Shown in pieces: positions 25,707 through 34,499 of a DNA stretch of 64,000 nucleotides. Each line of letters begins with the position of its first letter. Within the stretch, counting starts at the first letter, position 1. The notes beneath the pieces are model-generated. The model was not told where the DNA came from, searched no databases, and saw only the letters and a program-made list of their open reading frames with translations. This stretch comes from an uncultured Odoribacter sp. (lineage in GTDB: Bacteria > Bacteroidota > Bacteroidia > Bacteroidales > Marinifilaceae). The stretch lies in NCBI GenBank assembly GCA_910578985.1, contig CAJTSF010000005.1, forward strand, positions 62,001 to 126,000. Reading direction: 5' to 3'. Position numbers and translations under genes: made by a program.

Positions 25707-27125
25707 ATGTTTTCCTTTACCCTTTGCTTAGCGGCGCTGATTGCCGGTTATTTCATCTACGGACGAATCGTGGAGCGCATTTTCGGACCGGACGCCTCGC
25801 GCCCGACGCCGGCGGTGACAAAAGCGGACGGGGTGGATTATATCCCGATGCCGACGTGGAAAATCTTTATGATTCAGTTTCTGAACATTGCAGGACTGGG
25901 ACCGATATTCGGGGCCATCATGGGGGCGAAGTTCGGCACGGCGTCCTATCTGTGGATCGTGCTGGGGAGCATTTTCGCCGGCGCGACGCACGACTACCTG
26001 TCCGGCATGCTGTCCATCCGGCATGGCGGGGAAAGCCTGCCGGAAATCATCGGACGCTATCTGGGGATGACGACAAAACAGGTGATGCGGGTGTTCACCG
26101 TGGTATTGATGATATTGGTGGGCGCCGTGTTCGTCGCAGGACCGGCGGGGCTGCTCGCCAAACTCACGCCGGAGGCGTTGGATGTGACGTTCTGGATTAT
26201 TGCGGTGTTCCTGTATTACATCCTCGCCACCCTGCTGCCGGTGGATAAAATCATCGGTAAAATCTATCCGCTGTTCGCCATCGCCCTGCTGTTCATGGCG
26301 GTGGGCATCCTGGTGATGCTGTATGTCCATCACCCCGCGCTGCCCGAATTGTGGGACGGGGTGCGGAACACGCATCCCGCAGCCGCCACGCTCCCCATCT
26401 TCCCGATTATGTTCGTCAGCATTGCCTGCGGGGCGATTTCCGGCTTCCACGCCACCCAGTCGCCGATGATGGCGCGCTGCATGAAAAACGAGAAATACGG
26501 ACGCCCCGTATTTTACGGGGCGATGATTACCGAGGGAATCGTCGCCTTGATCTGGGCGGCGGCAGCGACCTGTTTCTACCACGAGAACGGCATGGGGGAG
26601 AGCAACGCCTCCGTCATCGTGGATGCCATCACGAAGAACTGGCTGGGCACCGTCGGCGGCATCCTTGCCATCCTCGGCGTGATTGCCGCACCGATTACTT
26701 CGGGCGACACCGCTTTCCGTTCGGCACGCCTGATTGTGGCGGACTTTATGGGACTGGAGCAGAAAAGCATCCGTCGAAGGCTGTACATCTGCATCCCCAT
26801 GTTCCTGGCTGCCGTCGGGCTGCTGCTCTATAGCATGAAAGACGCCGCCGGCTTCGACATGATTTGGCGCTACTTCGCGTGGGCGAACCAGACCCTCTCG
26901 GTGTTTACCCTGTGGGCGATTACGGTCTATCTGGCTAACCGGAGAAAGAATTATTGGATTACCCTGGTTCCCGCCCTGTTCATGACGTGCGTATGTTCGA
27001 CCTACCTGTGCATCGCACCGGAAGGCCTGCAACTGTCGCCCGGCATATCCTACGGCATCGGAGGCGCATGCGTGGTGGGCGCCGCCATCTGGTTTATCAC
27101 ATGGAAAAGAAAAGCTATCGCATGA
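25707..27125 (+). CDS. cstA: CstA family carbon starvation protein / peptide or pyruvate transporter
   Basis: The 472-residue inner-membrane protein begins with FTLCLAALIAGYFIYGRIVERIFGPD and has the family phrases PMPTWKIFMIQFLNIAGLGPIFGAIMGA (split over a helix), GATHDYLSGMLSIRHGG and SGFHATQSPMMARC. Together these mark the CstA/BtsT group, which transports pyruvate or peptides under carbon limitation. E. coli CstA has about 700 residues; this shorter form is the usual length in Bacteroidota and Firmicutes. About 12 membrane helices are visible. Its stop codon overlaps the next gene's start as ATGA, so the two are translationally coupled. Confidence 0.88.
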   Translation: MFSFTLCLAALIAGYFIYGRIVERIFGPDASRPTPAVTKADGVDYIPMPTWKIFMIQFLNIAGLGPIFGAIMGAKFGTASYLWIVLGSIFAGATHDYLSGMLSIRHGGESLPEIIGRYLGMTTKQVMRVFTVVLMILVGAVFVAGPAGLLAKLTPEALDVTFWIIAVFLYYILATLLPVDKIIGKIYPLFAIALLFMAVGILVMLYVHHPALPELWDGVRNTHPAAATLPIFPIMFVSIACGAISGFHATQSPMMARCMKNEKYGRPVFYGAMITEGIVALIWAAAATCFYHENGMGESNASVIVDAITKNWLGTVGGILAILGVIAAPITSGDTAFRSARLIVADFMGLEQKSIRRRLYICIPMFLAAVGLLLYSMKDAAGFDMIWRYFAWANQTLSVFTLWAITVYLANRRKNYWITLVPALFMTCVCSTYLCIAPEGLQLSPGISYGIGGACVVGAAIWFITWKRKAIA

Positions 27126-28438
27126 AGTGGACGAAAAAGAAGAAACAAATCTTATTCCCCGCCTTGTTGGGAATAGTGCTGGCCGCCGCCATCTTTACCC
27201 CGAAACGGCAGCGGGCGGAGAAGGCATTGGACGAAATAGAGGTAACGGACTCGACGGAGGTACGGGATATCGTTTACAAATACGGCATCCCGACGGATGA
27301 CTATGACGTGGACTACGGCCTGGTGGGAAAGAACCAGACGTTATCCGCCATCCTGAACCGGCACGGCATGACTTTACGGGAGGTCCACCGGTTGAGCCAG
27401 GCAGCCAAAGGGATATTCAATATGAAAAAAATCCGGAAAGGGCAGTCTTACGCCGTCTTCACCACGCGGGACTCCATTCCCCGGATGGCGTTTTTCGTGT
27501 ATGAGGAGGATGCCAAATCCTATGTCCTGTTCGACCTGCGCGACGAGGAGTACCACGTTTCCCGCGGGGAGAATCCGGTGGAATGGGTGCGCAAGGAGGC
27601 GCGGGGGCGGGTGGAGTCCTCCCTGTGGGTGGCGATGCAGAACGGGGGGACGAACCCGCAGCTGGCGGTCATCCTGTCGCAAATCTTCGGCTGGACCATT
27701 GACTTTTTCGGGCTGCAAAAGAATGACGAATTCCGGGTTATCTACGAACAGGAGCAGGTGGACGGGAAGAGCCTCCAGAACTTTCATGTGCTGGCAGCCT
27801 CTTTCAAGCAGGGGGACAGCACCCATTACGCCATTCCCTTCGAACAGGACGGCGAAGTGCTCTATTACAACGACCGGGGGAACAGCCTGGAGGGTGCCTT
27901 CCTGAAAGCCCCGCTGGACTTTTTCCGCATCTCGTCGCGTTTCAGCAACAGCCGTTTCCATCCGGTCCTGAAACGCTACCGCCCCCACCACGGAGTGGAC
28001 TATGCCGCCCCGACAGGCACTCCCGTCTATGCCGTCGGCAGCGGGAAAGTCATCGCGAAAGGCTACCAGGCAAACGGAGGAGGGAATTACGTGAAAATCA
28101 AACACAACAGCATTTACGTGACGACCTATATGCACCTTTCGCGCTTTGCCAAAGGCTTGAAGGTGGGCAGCCAGGTCGCCCAGAAAGAGGTCATCGGGTA
28201 TGTGGGAGCCACCGGTATCGCCACGGGACCTCATCTGGATTTTCGGGTGCATGAGTACGGAAGACCCATCAATCCGCTCACCATCAAATCGCAACCCAAA
28301 AAGCCGATCAGCCGGGAGAATATGCCGCAATTCATCCTTGTGCGGGATGCCTTGGTGGAAATGTTGGATGAAATCGATATTCCGGCAGAAAGCGAAACGT
28401 CAGTAGAGTCCGGAACGCTTGATCAGATAGGAGAGTAA
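27122..28438 (+). CDS. M23 family metallopeptidase-like envelope protein with HxD in place of HxH
   Basis: The 438-residue protein has one N-terminal anchor (residues 9-26), a LysM/OapA-like middle region (DYGLVGKNQTLSAILNRHG at about 63-82), and a C-terminal M23 (LytM-like) domain. Its first metal motif HHGVD is intact (His289, Asp293), and His338 lies in TYMHLSRF. The second motif reads GPHLDF (His371-Leu-Asp373), where most M23 peptidases have HxH. Asp could still bind zinc, or the protein may regulate amidases as the degenerate EnvC/NlpD proteins do. I chose ATG 27122 because it overlaps the cstA stop; the upstream open frame runs through cstA. Its 3' end overlaps the convergent DUF58 gene by 39 bases. 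Confidence 0.85.
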   Translation: MKWTKKKKQILFPALLGIVLAAAIFTPKRQRAEKALDEIEVTDSTEVRDIVYKYGIPTDDYDVDYGLVGKNQTLSAILNRHGMTLREVHRLSQAAKGIFNMKKIRKGQSYAVFTTRDSIPRMAFFVYEEDAKSYVLFDLRDEEYHVSRGENPVEWVRKEARGRVESSLWVAMQNGGTNPQLAVILSQIFGWTIDFFGLQKNDEFRVIYEQEQVDGKSLQNFHVLAASFKQGDSTHYAIPFEQDGEVLYYNDRGNSLEGAFLKAPLDFFRISSRFSNSRFHPVLKRYRPHHGVDYAAPTGTPVYAVGSGKVIAKGYQANGGGNYVKIKHNSIYVTTYMHLSRFAKGLKVGSQVAQKEVIGYVGATGIATGPHLDFRVHEYGRPINPLTIKSQPKKPISRENMPQFILVRDALVEMLDEIDIPAESETSVESGTLDQIGE

Positions 28439-29323
28439 CACTTCGCGGAACCCCTCACGGATGTCCGCCTCCACGAAATCAATCTGATACTGTCCGCAGC
28501 GGAGTTTCAGTTCACGGTAGTATTCGGCAATCTTCCGCCGGTAAGTCTCCCGTATCTCATTCGGAGAGAACTTAATCTCGCGCCCGCTCTCCATGTCAAT
28601 GAAGATATGGGGACGGTTGGAGAACTCGAACTGCTCTTCCATCTGCTTGTCCTTCACATGGAAGATAATCACTTCGTGCCTGTTGTAACGCAAATGCTGG
28701 AGAGCGGCGAACAACTCTTCCCGAGGACCGCCGGAGAACATGTCGGTGAACAGAACGACCAACGAGCGCTTAGGTATGGAATCCGCCAACTGATGCAGCA
28801 CCTCCGCCGTCACCGTCGGCTTGTTGAGCGGCACCGCATCCTCCTTCAACAACTCCCGGAGGCGGGCATACATCATCTGCACATGCGTGGCATTCAGCCT
28901 GGCGTCCGTCAGCAACTCCATGCGGTCGGAAAAGAGACATAGCCCGGAAGCGTCCCGCTGCTGCCTCAACATGTGAATCAACGCGGCGGCGCAACAGACG
29001 GAAAAACTCAATTTGGAAACCTTGCCCGCCTGGCGGTAGGGGAACAACATGGAGGAAGAGGTGTCGAGGACGATGTATGAGCGCAGGTTGGTCTCCTCCT
29101 CGTACTGCTTGACGAACAGTTTCTCCGTCCGCCCGTACAACTTCCAGTCCACATGCTTCGTGGACTCCCCGGCATTATACACCCGGTGTTCGGCGAACTC
29201 CACGGAGAAACCGTGATAAGGACTGCGGTGCAGCCCTGTGATAAAGCCTGCCACAATCTGTGAAGCAATGAATTCAAGATTATCGAATTGCTCGTAAAGG
29301 ACAATCTCTTCCAAAGAATCCAT
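28400..29323 (-). CDS. DUF58 domain-containing protein
   Basis: The 307-residue protein has the DUF58 core: SPYHGFSVEFAEHRVYNAG followed by VDWKLYGRTEKLFVKQYEEE, and a von Willebrand A-like start with VLDTSSSM. DUF58 proteins usually travel with MoxR-type AAA ATPases and other Bat proteins, where they are thought to help assemble or stress-protect envelope complexes. No MoxR or Bat gene is adjacent here; the gene is the last of the leftward cluster, 71 bases after trxA, and overlaps the convergent M23 gene at its 3' end. No signal peptide or membrane segment is seen. Its function is not known. Confidence 0.87.
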   Translation of the reverse strand: MDSLEEIVLYEQFDNLEFIASQIVAGFITGLHRSPYHGFSVEFAEHRVYNAGESTKHVDWKLYGRTEKLFVKQYEEETNLRSYIVLDTSSSMLFPYRQAGKVSKLSFSVCCAAALIHMLRQQRDASGLCLFSDRMELLTDARLNATHVQMMYARLRELLKEDAVPLNKPTVTAEVLHQLADSIPKRSLVVLFTDMFSGGPREELFAALQHLRYNRHEVIIFHVKDKQMEEQFEFSNRPHIFIDMESGREIKFSPNEIRETYRRKIAEYYRELKLRCGQYQIDFVEADIREGFREVLLSYLIKRSGLY

Positions 29324-29394
29324 TGGGTTATCGGTTATCGGTTAAAAAACAAGAATGGAGAACTGAAACACCTCCAATTCTCCATTTCGAACTC

Positions 29395-29712
29395 TTAGAG
29401 CAATTTGTTGATTTTGTCCACCAACGCCTGCTTGGGCACAGCACCTACCTGCTTGTCGGCAACTTGTCCGTCCTTGAAGAAAAGGATGGTCGGGATGTTG
29501 CGGATACCGAACTTGGCTGCCGTTGCCTGGCTGCTGTCCACATCCACTTTCGCCACGGTGATTTTGCCCTCGAACTCATTGGAGATTTCTTCCACGATGG
29601 GGAGCATCATTTTGCATGGTCCGCACCATTCTGCCCAGAAATCCACCATTACCGGTTGTGCCGACTTCAGTACAACCTCTTCAAAATTAGAATCGTTTAC
29701 TGCTAATGCCAT
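29395..29712 (-). CDS. trxA: Thioredoxin
   Basis: Small cytoplasmic disulfide reductase of 105 residues with the classical active site WAEWCGPCK (Cys30, Cys33), the buried Asp in VMVDFWAEW and the cis-proline in RNIPTILFF. No signal peptide is present, so it should be cytoplasmic TrxA. It lies 99 bases downstream of dnaE on the same strand and 71 bases upstream of the DUF58 gene. It could be transcribed with dnaE or from a weak promoter in the gap (TACTTTAG on the minus strand). Confidence 0.95.
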   Translation of the reverse strand: MALAVNDSNFEEVVLKSAQPVMVDFWAEWCGPCKMMLPIVEEISNEFEGKITVAKVDVDSSQATAAKFGIRNIPTILFFKDGQVADKQVGAVPKQALVDKINKLL

Positions 29713-29811
29713 AATGTTATGATTTAAAAGTTGCTTATTCCTTATGCAGCGCTAAAGTACAACAATTTTACGGTTTTCGGAGCATGTAATCCCTAATAGA
29801 ACGTTAAAAAA

Positions 29812-32800
29812 TCATTTATTAAATGCCATCTTCACGCAATCGCATCCCTCGAAATACTCGTAAAGCTCTCTGGATTTACGCATTTTACAGGTGCGGGAGA
29901 ACATTTTCACATGATTCCCCTCCTGGTCGAAAAGTTCGAAATGCAACGGAATGTCTTTGTTTTGCTCCACCAAATCATCCGGTTCCTCCTTCTTTTTCTT
30001 CTTCTCCGCCTCCTTTTTCTGCTCCTCCTTGTACGCCTCGCTGGTCACATCCGTAATGAACAGCCGGTGAATCTCATTCACCACATCCAAGGTCAGCTTG
30101 GTGACATCCACCTTCAGCGTAATCGAACGGATGGCATCCTGCGTCAGGGTCTCCAGCAAGCCCATCTGCTGGATGTTGAACGCCAGTTCATTGCTGTCTT
30201 TCCACTTCGGACCCACCCTGCCTTTGACGAAAACCGCCGTCTCGTCGATGAAATACTGCCGCCAGTCGGTGAAATCCTTGCCGAAGAACGCCAGTTCGTA
30301 AGCCCCTCCGAAGTCCTCTATGGTCAGTATCCCGAAATCCTTGCCGTTCTTGGTCTTCCCCACCCGTTGCGCCGTGATGATGCCTGCAATCGTGAGCTCC
30401 TTCCCCTTGAAATTCTCCAGACCGGCATTCAGTTCGTCCAACGGGGTGCACAGCATCTTCATCTCCAGCTTATAAAGGTCCAGCGGGTGGGAGGTCAAAT
30501 AGATGCCGATCAAGTCCTTCTCATTCTTCGACTTCTCATAGTCGTGCCACGGCTCACAATCCGGAATCACGGGCTTCGACACCTCGAACGCCTCCATGTC
30601 CCCGAAGAGGGAAGCCTGCATACTCATCGCATCCTGCTGCGTCTTCTGCCCGTAGTTCACCAAAGCCTCCAGCACGCTCATATTGCCGTGCACGTGGAAA
30701 TACTGCGCGCGGTGGTACCCGAAGCTGTCCAGCCCTCCCGCCATCACCAAGGACTCCAGCGCCTTCTTGTTGATGGCGCGGTAGTCGATGCGCTCGAAAA
30801 AGTCATAGACATCCTTATACGGTCCGTTCTTCTCCCGCTCCTCGATAATCTTCTCCACCGCCGCCTCTCCCACGCCCTTGATGGCAGCCATGCCGAAACG
30901 GATTTGCCCGTGGGTATTGACGGTAAAGTCATTGTATGATTCATTGATATCCGGCGCCAGCACATTCAGTCCCATCCGCTTGCACTCGTCCATGAAGACC
31001 GTCACCTTACCGATGTCCGACAGGTTATTGCTCAAGTTGGCAGCCATGAACTCCGCCGGATAATGGGCTTTCAGGAAGCCCGTCTGGTAAGCGATGTAGG
31101 CATAGCACACCGAGTGGGACTTGTTGAACGCATAAGAGGCGAAAGCCTCCCAGTCGCCCCAGATTTTATCCACCAGCTCCTCCACATTCTTTCCCTGCCC
31201 TTTCGCCCCCTCCACGAACTCCGGATTGTTCAGGCAACCGGACAGGAACTCCCCTTTCAGTTTCGCCATCGTCTCCAGCTGTTTCTTACCCATCGCCTTG
31301 CGCAACGTGTCGGACATACCGCGGGTAAAGTTCCCCAATGCCCGCGACTGGAGCATCACCTGCTCCTGGTAAACGGTAATCCCGTAAGTATCCTTCAAGA
31401 AAGGCTCCATCATGGGATGGTCGTATGCGATAGGCTCCTCGCCGTGCTTGCGCCGGATGAACGAAGGGATATACTCCATCGGTCCCGGACGGTACAGGGC
31501 GTTCATGGCAACAAGGTCCTCGAAGCGGTTAGGCTGCAACGCCCGCAGGTGTTTCTTCATGCCGGGCGACTCAAACTGGAACAAGCCCGTCGTCTCCCCG
31601 CGGGAGAATAGCTTGAACGTCTCTTCGTCATCCAGCGGTATCTCGTTCTCATCCAGCACCAACTGCTTGGATTTCCTGATATTCTCCAGACAGGTCTTGA
31701 TGATGGACAGGGTGCGCAACCCCAGAAAGTCCATCTTAATCAACCCGATAGGCTCCACGAAATGCCCGTCGTACTGGGTGGTCATCAGACTCTCCCCCTC
31801 GGTCGGCATAATGGGGATATGGTCCGTCAGCGGGTCGCGGCTGATGAGGATACCGCAGGCATGGACCCCCGTCTGCCGGATAGAGCCCTCCAGCGTCTCC
31901 GCAAACTGGATGGTCTTCGAAATCAGCGGATTCTGCGAATGCTTCTCCTCCTCCAGGGCGGGATTCTCCTTGTACGCCTTTTTCAGCGTCATCTTGGGCG
32001 CCTCCGGCACCATCTTCGCCAGGCGGTTGGATTCCGACAGCTCCAGCTTCAACACGCGCGCCACATCCTTGATGGCCATCTTGGCAGCCATACTGCCGAA
32101 CGTCACGATGTGCGCCACCTTGTCGGAACCGTACTTTTCCGTCACCCACTCCAGCACCTGCTGCCTGCCGGCATCATCGAAGTCCACATCGATATCCGGC
32201 AACGATATACGGTCGGGATTCAAAAAGCGTTCGAACAGCAGGTCGTATTTCACCGGGTCTATATTCGTAATCCCCAGGCAATAAGCCACCGCACTACCGG
32301 CAGCCGAGCCACGCCCGGGACCCACAATCACCCCCATATCGCGGGCTGCCCGGATAAAATCCTGCACAATCAGGAAGTATCCCGGGAAACCCATCGTTTT
32401 CATGATATGCAACTCGAACACGATGCGGTCCATCAGTTCGGGCGACGGATTCTCCCCGTAGCGCCGGACCACGCCCTGCATCGTCAGTTCCTTCAAATAG
32501 TCCGCCTCCAACTTGATGCGGTACAGGCGGTCGATGCCTCCCAGCTTCTTGATTTTTTTCTGCCCCTCCTCCTCCGACATCACCACATTCCCTTTTTCGT
32601 CGCGGGTGAACTCGTTGAACAGGTCCTCCGGCGTGTACTTCTGCCGGTACTCCTCCTCCGTACCGATTTCCGGCGGAATGGGAAACACAGGCATCAACGG
32701 GTCGGAATCCAACTGGTACTCCTCCACCTTGTCCGTCACCTCCTGCGTATTCTCGATGGCTTCGGGCAGGTCGGCAAACAGCTCCGCCATCTCCTGCGTC

Positions 32801-33561
32801 GTCTTGAACCACTCCTGGCGGGTGTAGCGCATCCGGTTCGGGTCGTCGATATCCTTGCGCGTATTCAGGCAAATCAACAAGTCATGCGCCTCCGCATCCT
32901 CGGCATTCAGGAAATGGACGTCGTTCGTCGCCAGGAGCTTGATGCCCAACTTTTTCGCCATCTTGATTTTCTCCCGGATGCACTCCTGCTCCCTGTCGTA
33001 CACATCCGCCCGCTGCTTCGGGTCCTCCGCCGGGTGGCGCATCACCTCCAGATAATAATCCTCCCCGAACAGATTCTTGTACCACAGCGCCGCCTTCTCC
33101 GCCCCCTCCAAATCGCCTGCCATAATCTTCTGGTCGATTTCCCCTCCGAGACACGCGGAAGAGACTATCAACCCCTCATGGTGTTTCTCCAGCAACTCCT
33201 TGTCGATGCGGGGACGGTAATAATACCCCTCCACAAAAGCAGCGGAGGTCAATTTCACCAGATTCCGGTAGCCCGCCAGGTTCTTGGCGAGCAGAATCAA
33301 GTGCTCCCCCGAGCGGTCTATCTGCTTCTCTTTATTGAAACGGGACACGCGCGCCACATACGCCTCGCATCCCAATATCGGCTTGATACCCTTCTTCCGG
33401 CAGGTGTCGTAAAACAACTTGATGCCGAACATATTCCCATGGTCCGTCAAAGACAGTGCCGGCATCCCGTCGGCAACCGCCTTGTCGATTAACCCGGAAA
33501 TACTGGCAGCCCCGTCCAGGATGGAGTACTGCGAATGCACATGGAAATGGGTGAATTTCAT
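29812..33561 (-). CDS. dnaE: DNA polymerase III alpha subunit
   Basis: Replicative DNA polymerase of 1249 residues. It opens with a PHP domain (FTHFHVHSQYSILDGA, where the HxH is intact), has the polymerase palm with catalytic aspartates in PDIDVDFDD, the fingers, a helix-hairpin-helix region and an OB-fold (ELTIAGIITAQRVGKTKNG). I chose ATG 33561 because MKFTHFHVHSQYS is the family start and this ATG overlaps the stop codon of the ABC ATPase gene (ATGA); the open frame upstream lies inside that gene. About 75 C-terminal residues include a Lys/Glu-rich helix (KEEQKKEAEKKKKKEE). Confidence 0.97.
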   Translation of the reverse strand: MKFTHFHVHSQYSILDGAASISGLIDKAVADGMPALSLTDHGNMFGIKLFYDTCRKKGIKPILGCEAYVARVSRFNKEKQIDRSGEHLILLAKNLAGYRNLVKLTSAAFVEGYYYRPRIDKELLEKHHEGLIVSSACLGGEIDQKIMAGDLEGAEKAALWYKNLFGEDYYLEVMRHPAEDPKQRADVYDREQECIREKIKMAKKLGIKLLATNDVHFLNAEDAEAHDLLICLNTRKDIDDPNRMRYTRQEWFKTTQEMAELFADLPEAIENTQEVTDKVEEYQLDSDPLMPVFPIPPEIGTEEEYRQKYTPEDLFNEFTRDEKGNVVMSEEEGQKKIKKLGGIDRLYRIKLEADYLKELTMQGVVRRYGENPSPELMDRIVFELHIMKTMGFPGYFLIVQDFIRAARDMGVIVGPGRGSAAGSAVAYCLGITNIDPVKYDLLFERFLNPDRISLPDIDVDFDDAGRQQVLEWVTEKYGSDKVAHIVTFGSMAAKMAIKDVARVLKLELSESNRLAKMVPEAPKMTLKKAYKENPALEEEKHSQNPLISKTIQFAETLEGSIRQTGVHACGILISRDPLTDHIPIMPTEGESLMTTQYDGHFVEPIGLIKMDFLGLRTLSIIKTCLENIRKSKQLVLDENEIPLDDEETFKLFSRGETTGLFQFESPGMKKHLRALQPNRFEDLVAMNALYRPGPMEYIPSFIRRKHGEEPIAYDHPMMEPFLKDTYGITVYQEQVMLQSRALGNFTRGMSDTLRKAMGKKQLETMAKLKGEFLSGCLNNPEFVEGAKGQGKNVEELVDKIWGDWEAFASYAFNKSHSVCYAYIAYQTGFLKAHYPAEFMAANLSNNLSDIGKVTVFMDECKRMGLNVLAPDINESYNDFTVNTHGQIRFGMAAIKGVGEAAVEKIIEEREKNGPYKDVYDFFERIDYRAINKKALESLVMAGGLDSFGYHRAQYFHVHGNMSVLEALVNYGQKTQQDAMSMQASLFGDMEAFEVSKPVIPDCEPWHDYEKSKNEKDLIGIYLTSHPLDLYKLEMKMLCTPLDELNAGLENFKGKELTIAGIITAQRVGKTKNGKDFGILTIEDFGGAYELAFFGKDFTDWRQYFIDETAVFVKGRVGPKWKDSNELAFNIQQMGLLETLTQDAIRSITLKVDVTKLTLDVVNEIHRLFITDVTSEAYKEEQKKEAEKKKKKEEPDDLVEQNKDIPLHFELFDQEGNHVKMFSRTCKMRKSRELYEYFEGCDCVKMAFNK

Positions 33562-34499
33562 AAGCTGCCGTCCTCTTTTGTCAGGATATGGAATATCTCC
33601 TCCAGCCCTGCCTCCTCCGCTTTCAACTCGAACATCGGGCAATTATGCTCCGCCGCCAGGCGGAACAACTCCACCCGCGGATCCTCCTTCGGCCTTGCCG
33701 TCAGTTGCCAGCATCCCGCCGCCAGCTCCGACACCCTTTCGAACAGCCCGCAACGCTCCAGCCACCGGCCATTCGACCCGGGGGCGAAACGCACGGTCAC
33801 CGTGATGCGGTTGTCCGCCAGGAACGCCAACTCCCCGATGGGCTTGTCCGCCACCAGCCTCCCTTCGTGCAGGACCATCACCCGGTCGCACAGCGCCTGC
33901 ACCTCCTGCATCACATGCGTCGAGAGCAGCACCGTCTTGTCGCGCCCGATGCGCAGAATCACTTTCCTCATCTCGTCCAGTTGGTTCGGGTCCAGCCCCG
34001 TCATCGGCTCGTCCAGCATCAGCACCTTCGGATCGTGTATCAGCGCCTGCGCCAATCCCACCCGCTGGCGGTAGCCCTTGGACAGCTCCTCCATCTTCTT
34101 CTTCAGCACCGGCTCCAGCCCCGTCATCTCAATCATCTCGTCCACCTTCCGCTTGATGTGCGTCAGCCCGTACAGCTTCACCACGTGCGTCAGGTACTCC
34201 CGCACGTACATATCCGGATACAACGGGTTCGTCTCCGGCAGATAACCGATGCTTCTCTTCACCTCCAACGGATACTTGCGCACATCCACGCCGTTCACCT
34301 CCACCTTCCCGTCGAACTCCGGCAGGTAGCCCGTGATCACCTTCATCGCCGTGGACTTCCCGGCACCGTTCGGTCCCAGGAAAGCGCATATCTCCCCGTC
34401 CCGCAAAGTAAAACTCACATCTTTCAACGCCTTGTGCTTCCAATAAGACTTGGATACATGCTCCACGAGTACCGACCAATCCTTTTTCGTTTCCATCAT
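33558..34499 (-). CDS. ABC transporter ATP-binding protein, GldA-like
   Basis: This 313-residue ATPase has Walker A GPNGAGKST, the signature LSKGYRQRVGLAQAL, Walker B VLMLDEPMTGLDPNQ and an H-loop in LLSTHVMQE. A C-terminal extension of about 90 residues (VTVRFAPG...) is typical of GldA-type ATPases. In gliding Bacteroidota GldA works with GldF and GldG, but no permease gene is next to it here and gliding cannot be inferred. The start overlaps the mutL stop (ATGA), and the stop overlaps the dnaE start, so all three are translationally coupled. The real transport partner is unknown. Confidence 0.87.
   Translation of the reverse strand: MMETKKDWSVLVEHVSKSYWKHKALKDVSFTLRDGEICAFLGPNGAGKSTAMKVITGYLPEFDGKVEVNGVDVRKYPLEVKRSIGYLPETNPLYPDMYVREYLTHVVKLYGLTHIKRKVDEMIEMTGLEPVLKKKMEELSKGYRQRVGLAQALIHDPKVLMLDEPMTGLDPNQLDEMRKVILRIGRDKTVLLSTHVMQEVQALCDRVMVLHEGRLVADKPIGELAFLADNRITVTVRFAPGSNGRWLERCGLFERVSELAAGCWQLTARPKEDPRVELFRLAAEHNCPMFELKAEEAGLEEIFHILTKEDGSL

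Noticed and set aside
31762..33492. A 576-codon plus-strand frame opposite dnaE
   Set aside because: Translation is His/Arg/Leu-rich and motif-free; it arises from third-position GC bias in dnaE.
33558..34499. Inference of gliding motility from the GldA-like ATPase
   Set aside because: No other gld gene is in the window and GldA-like ATPases are widespread in non-gliding Bacteroidales.
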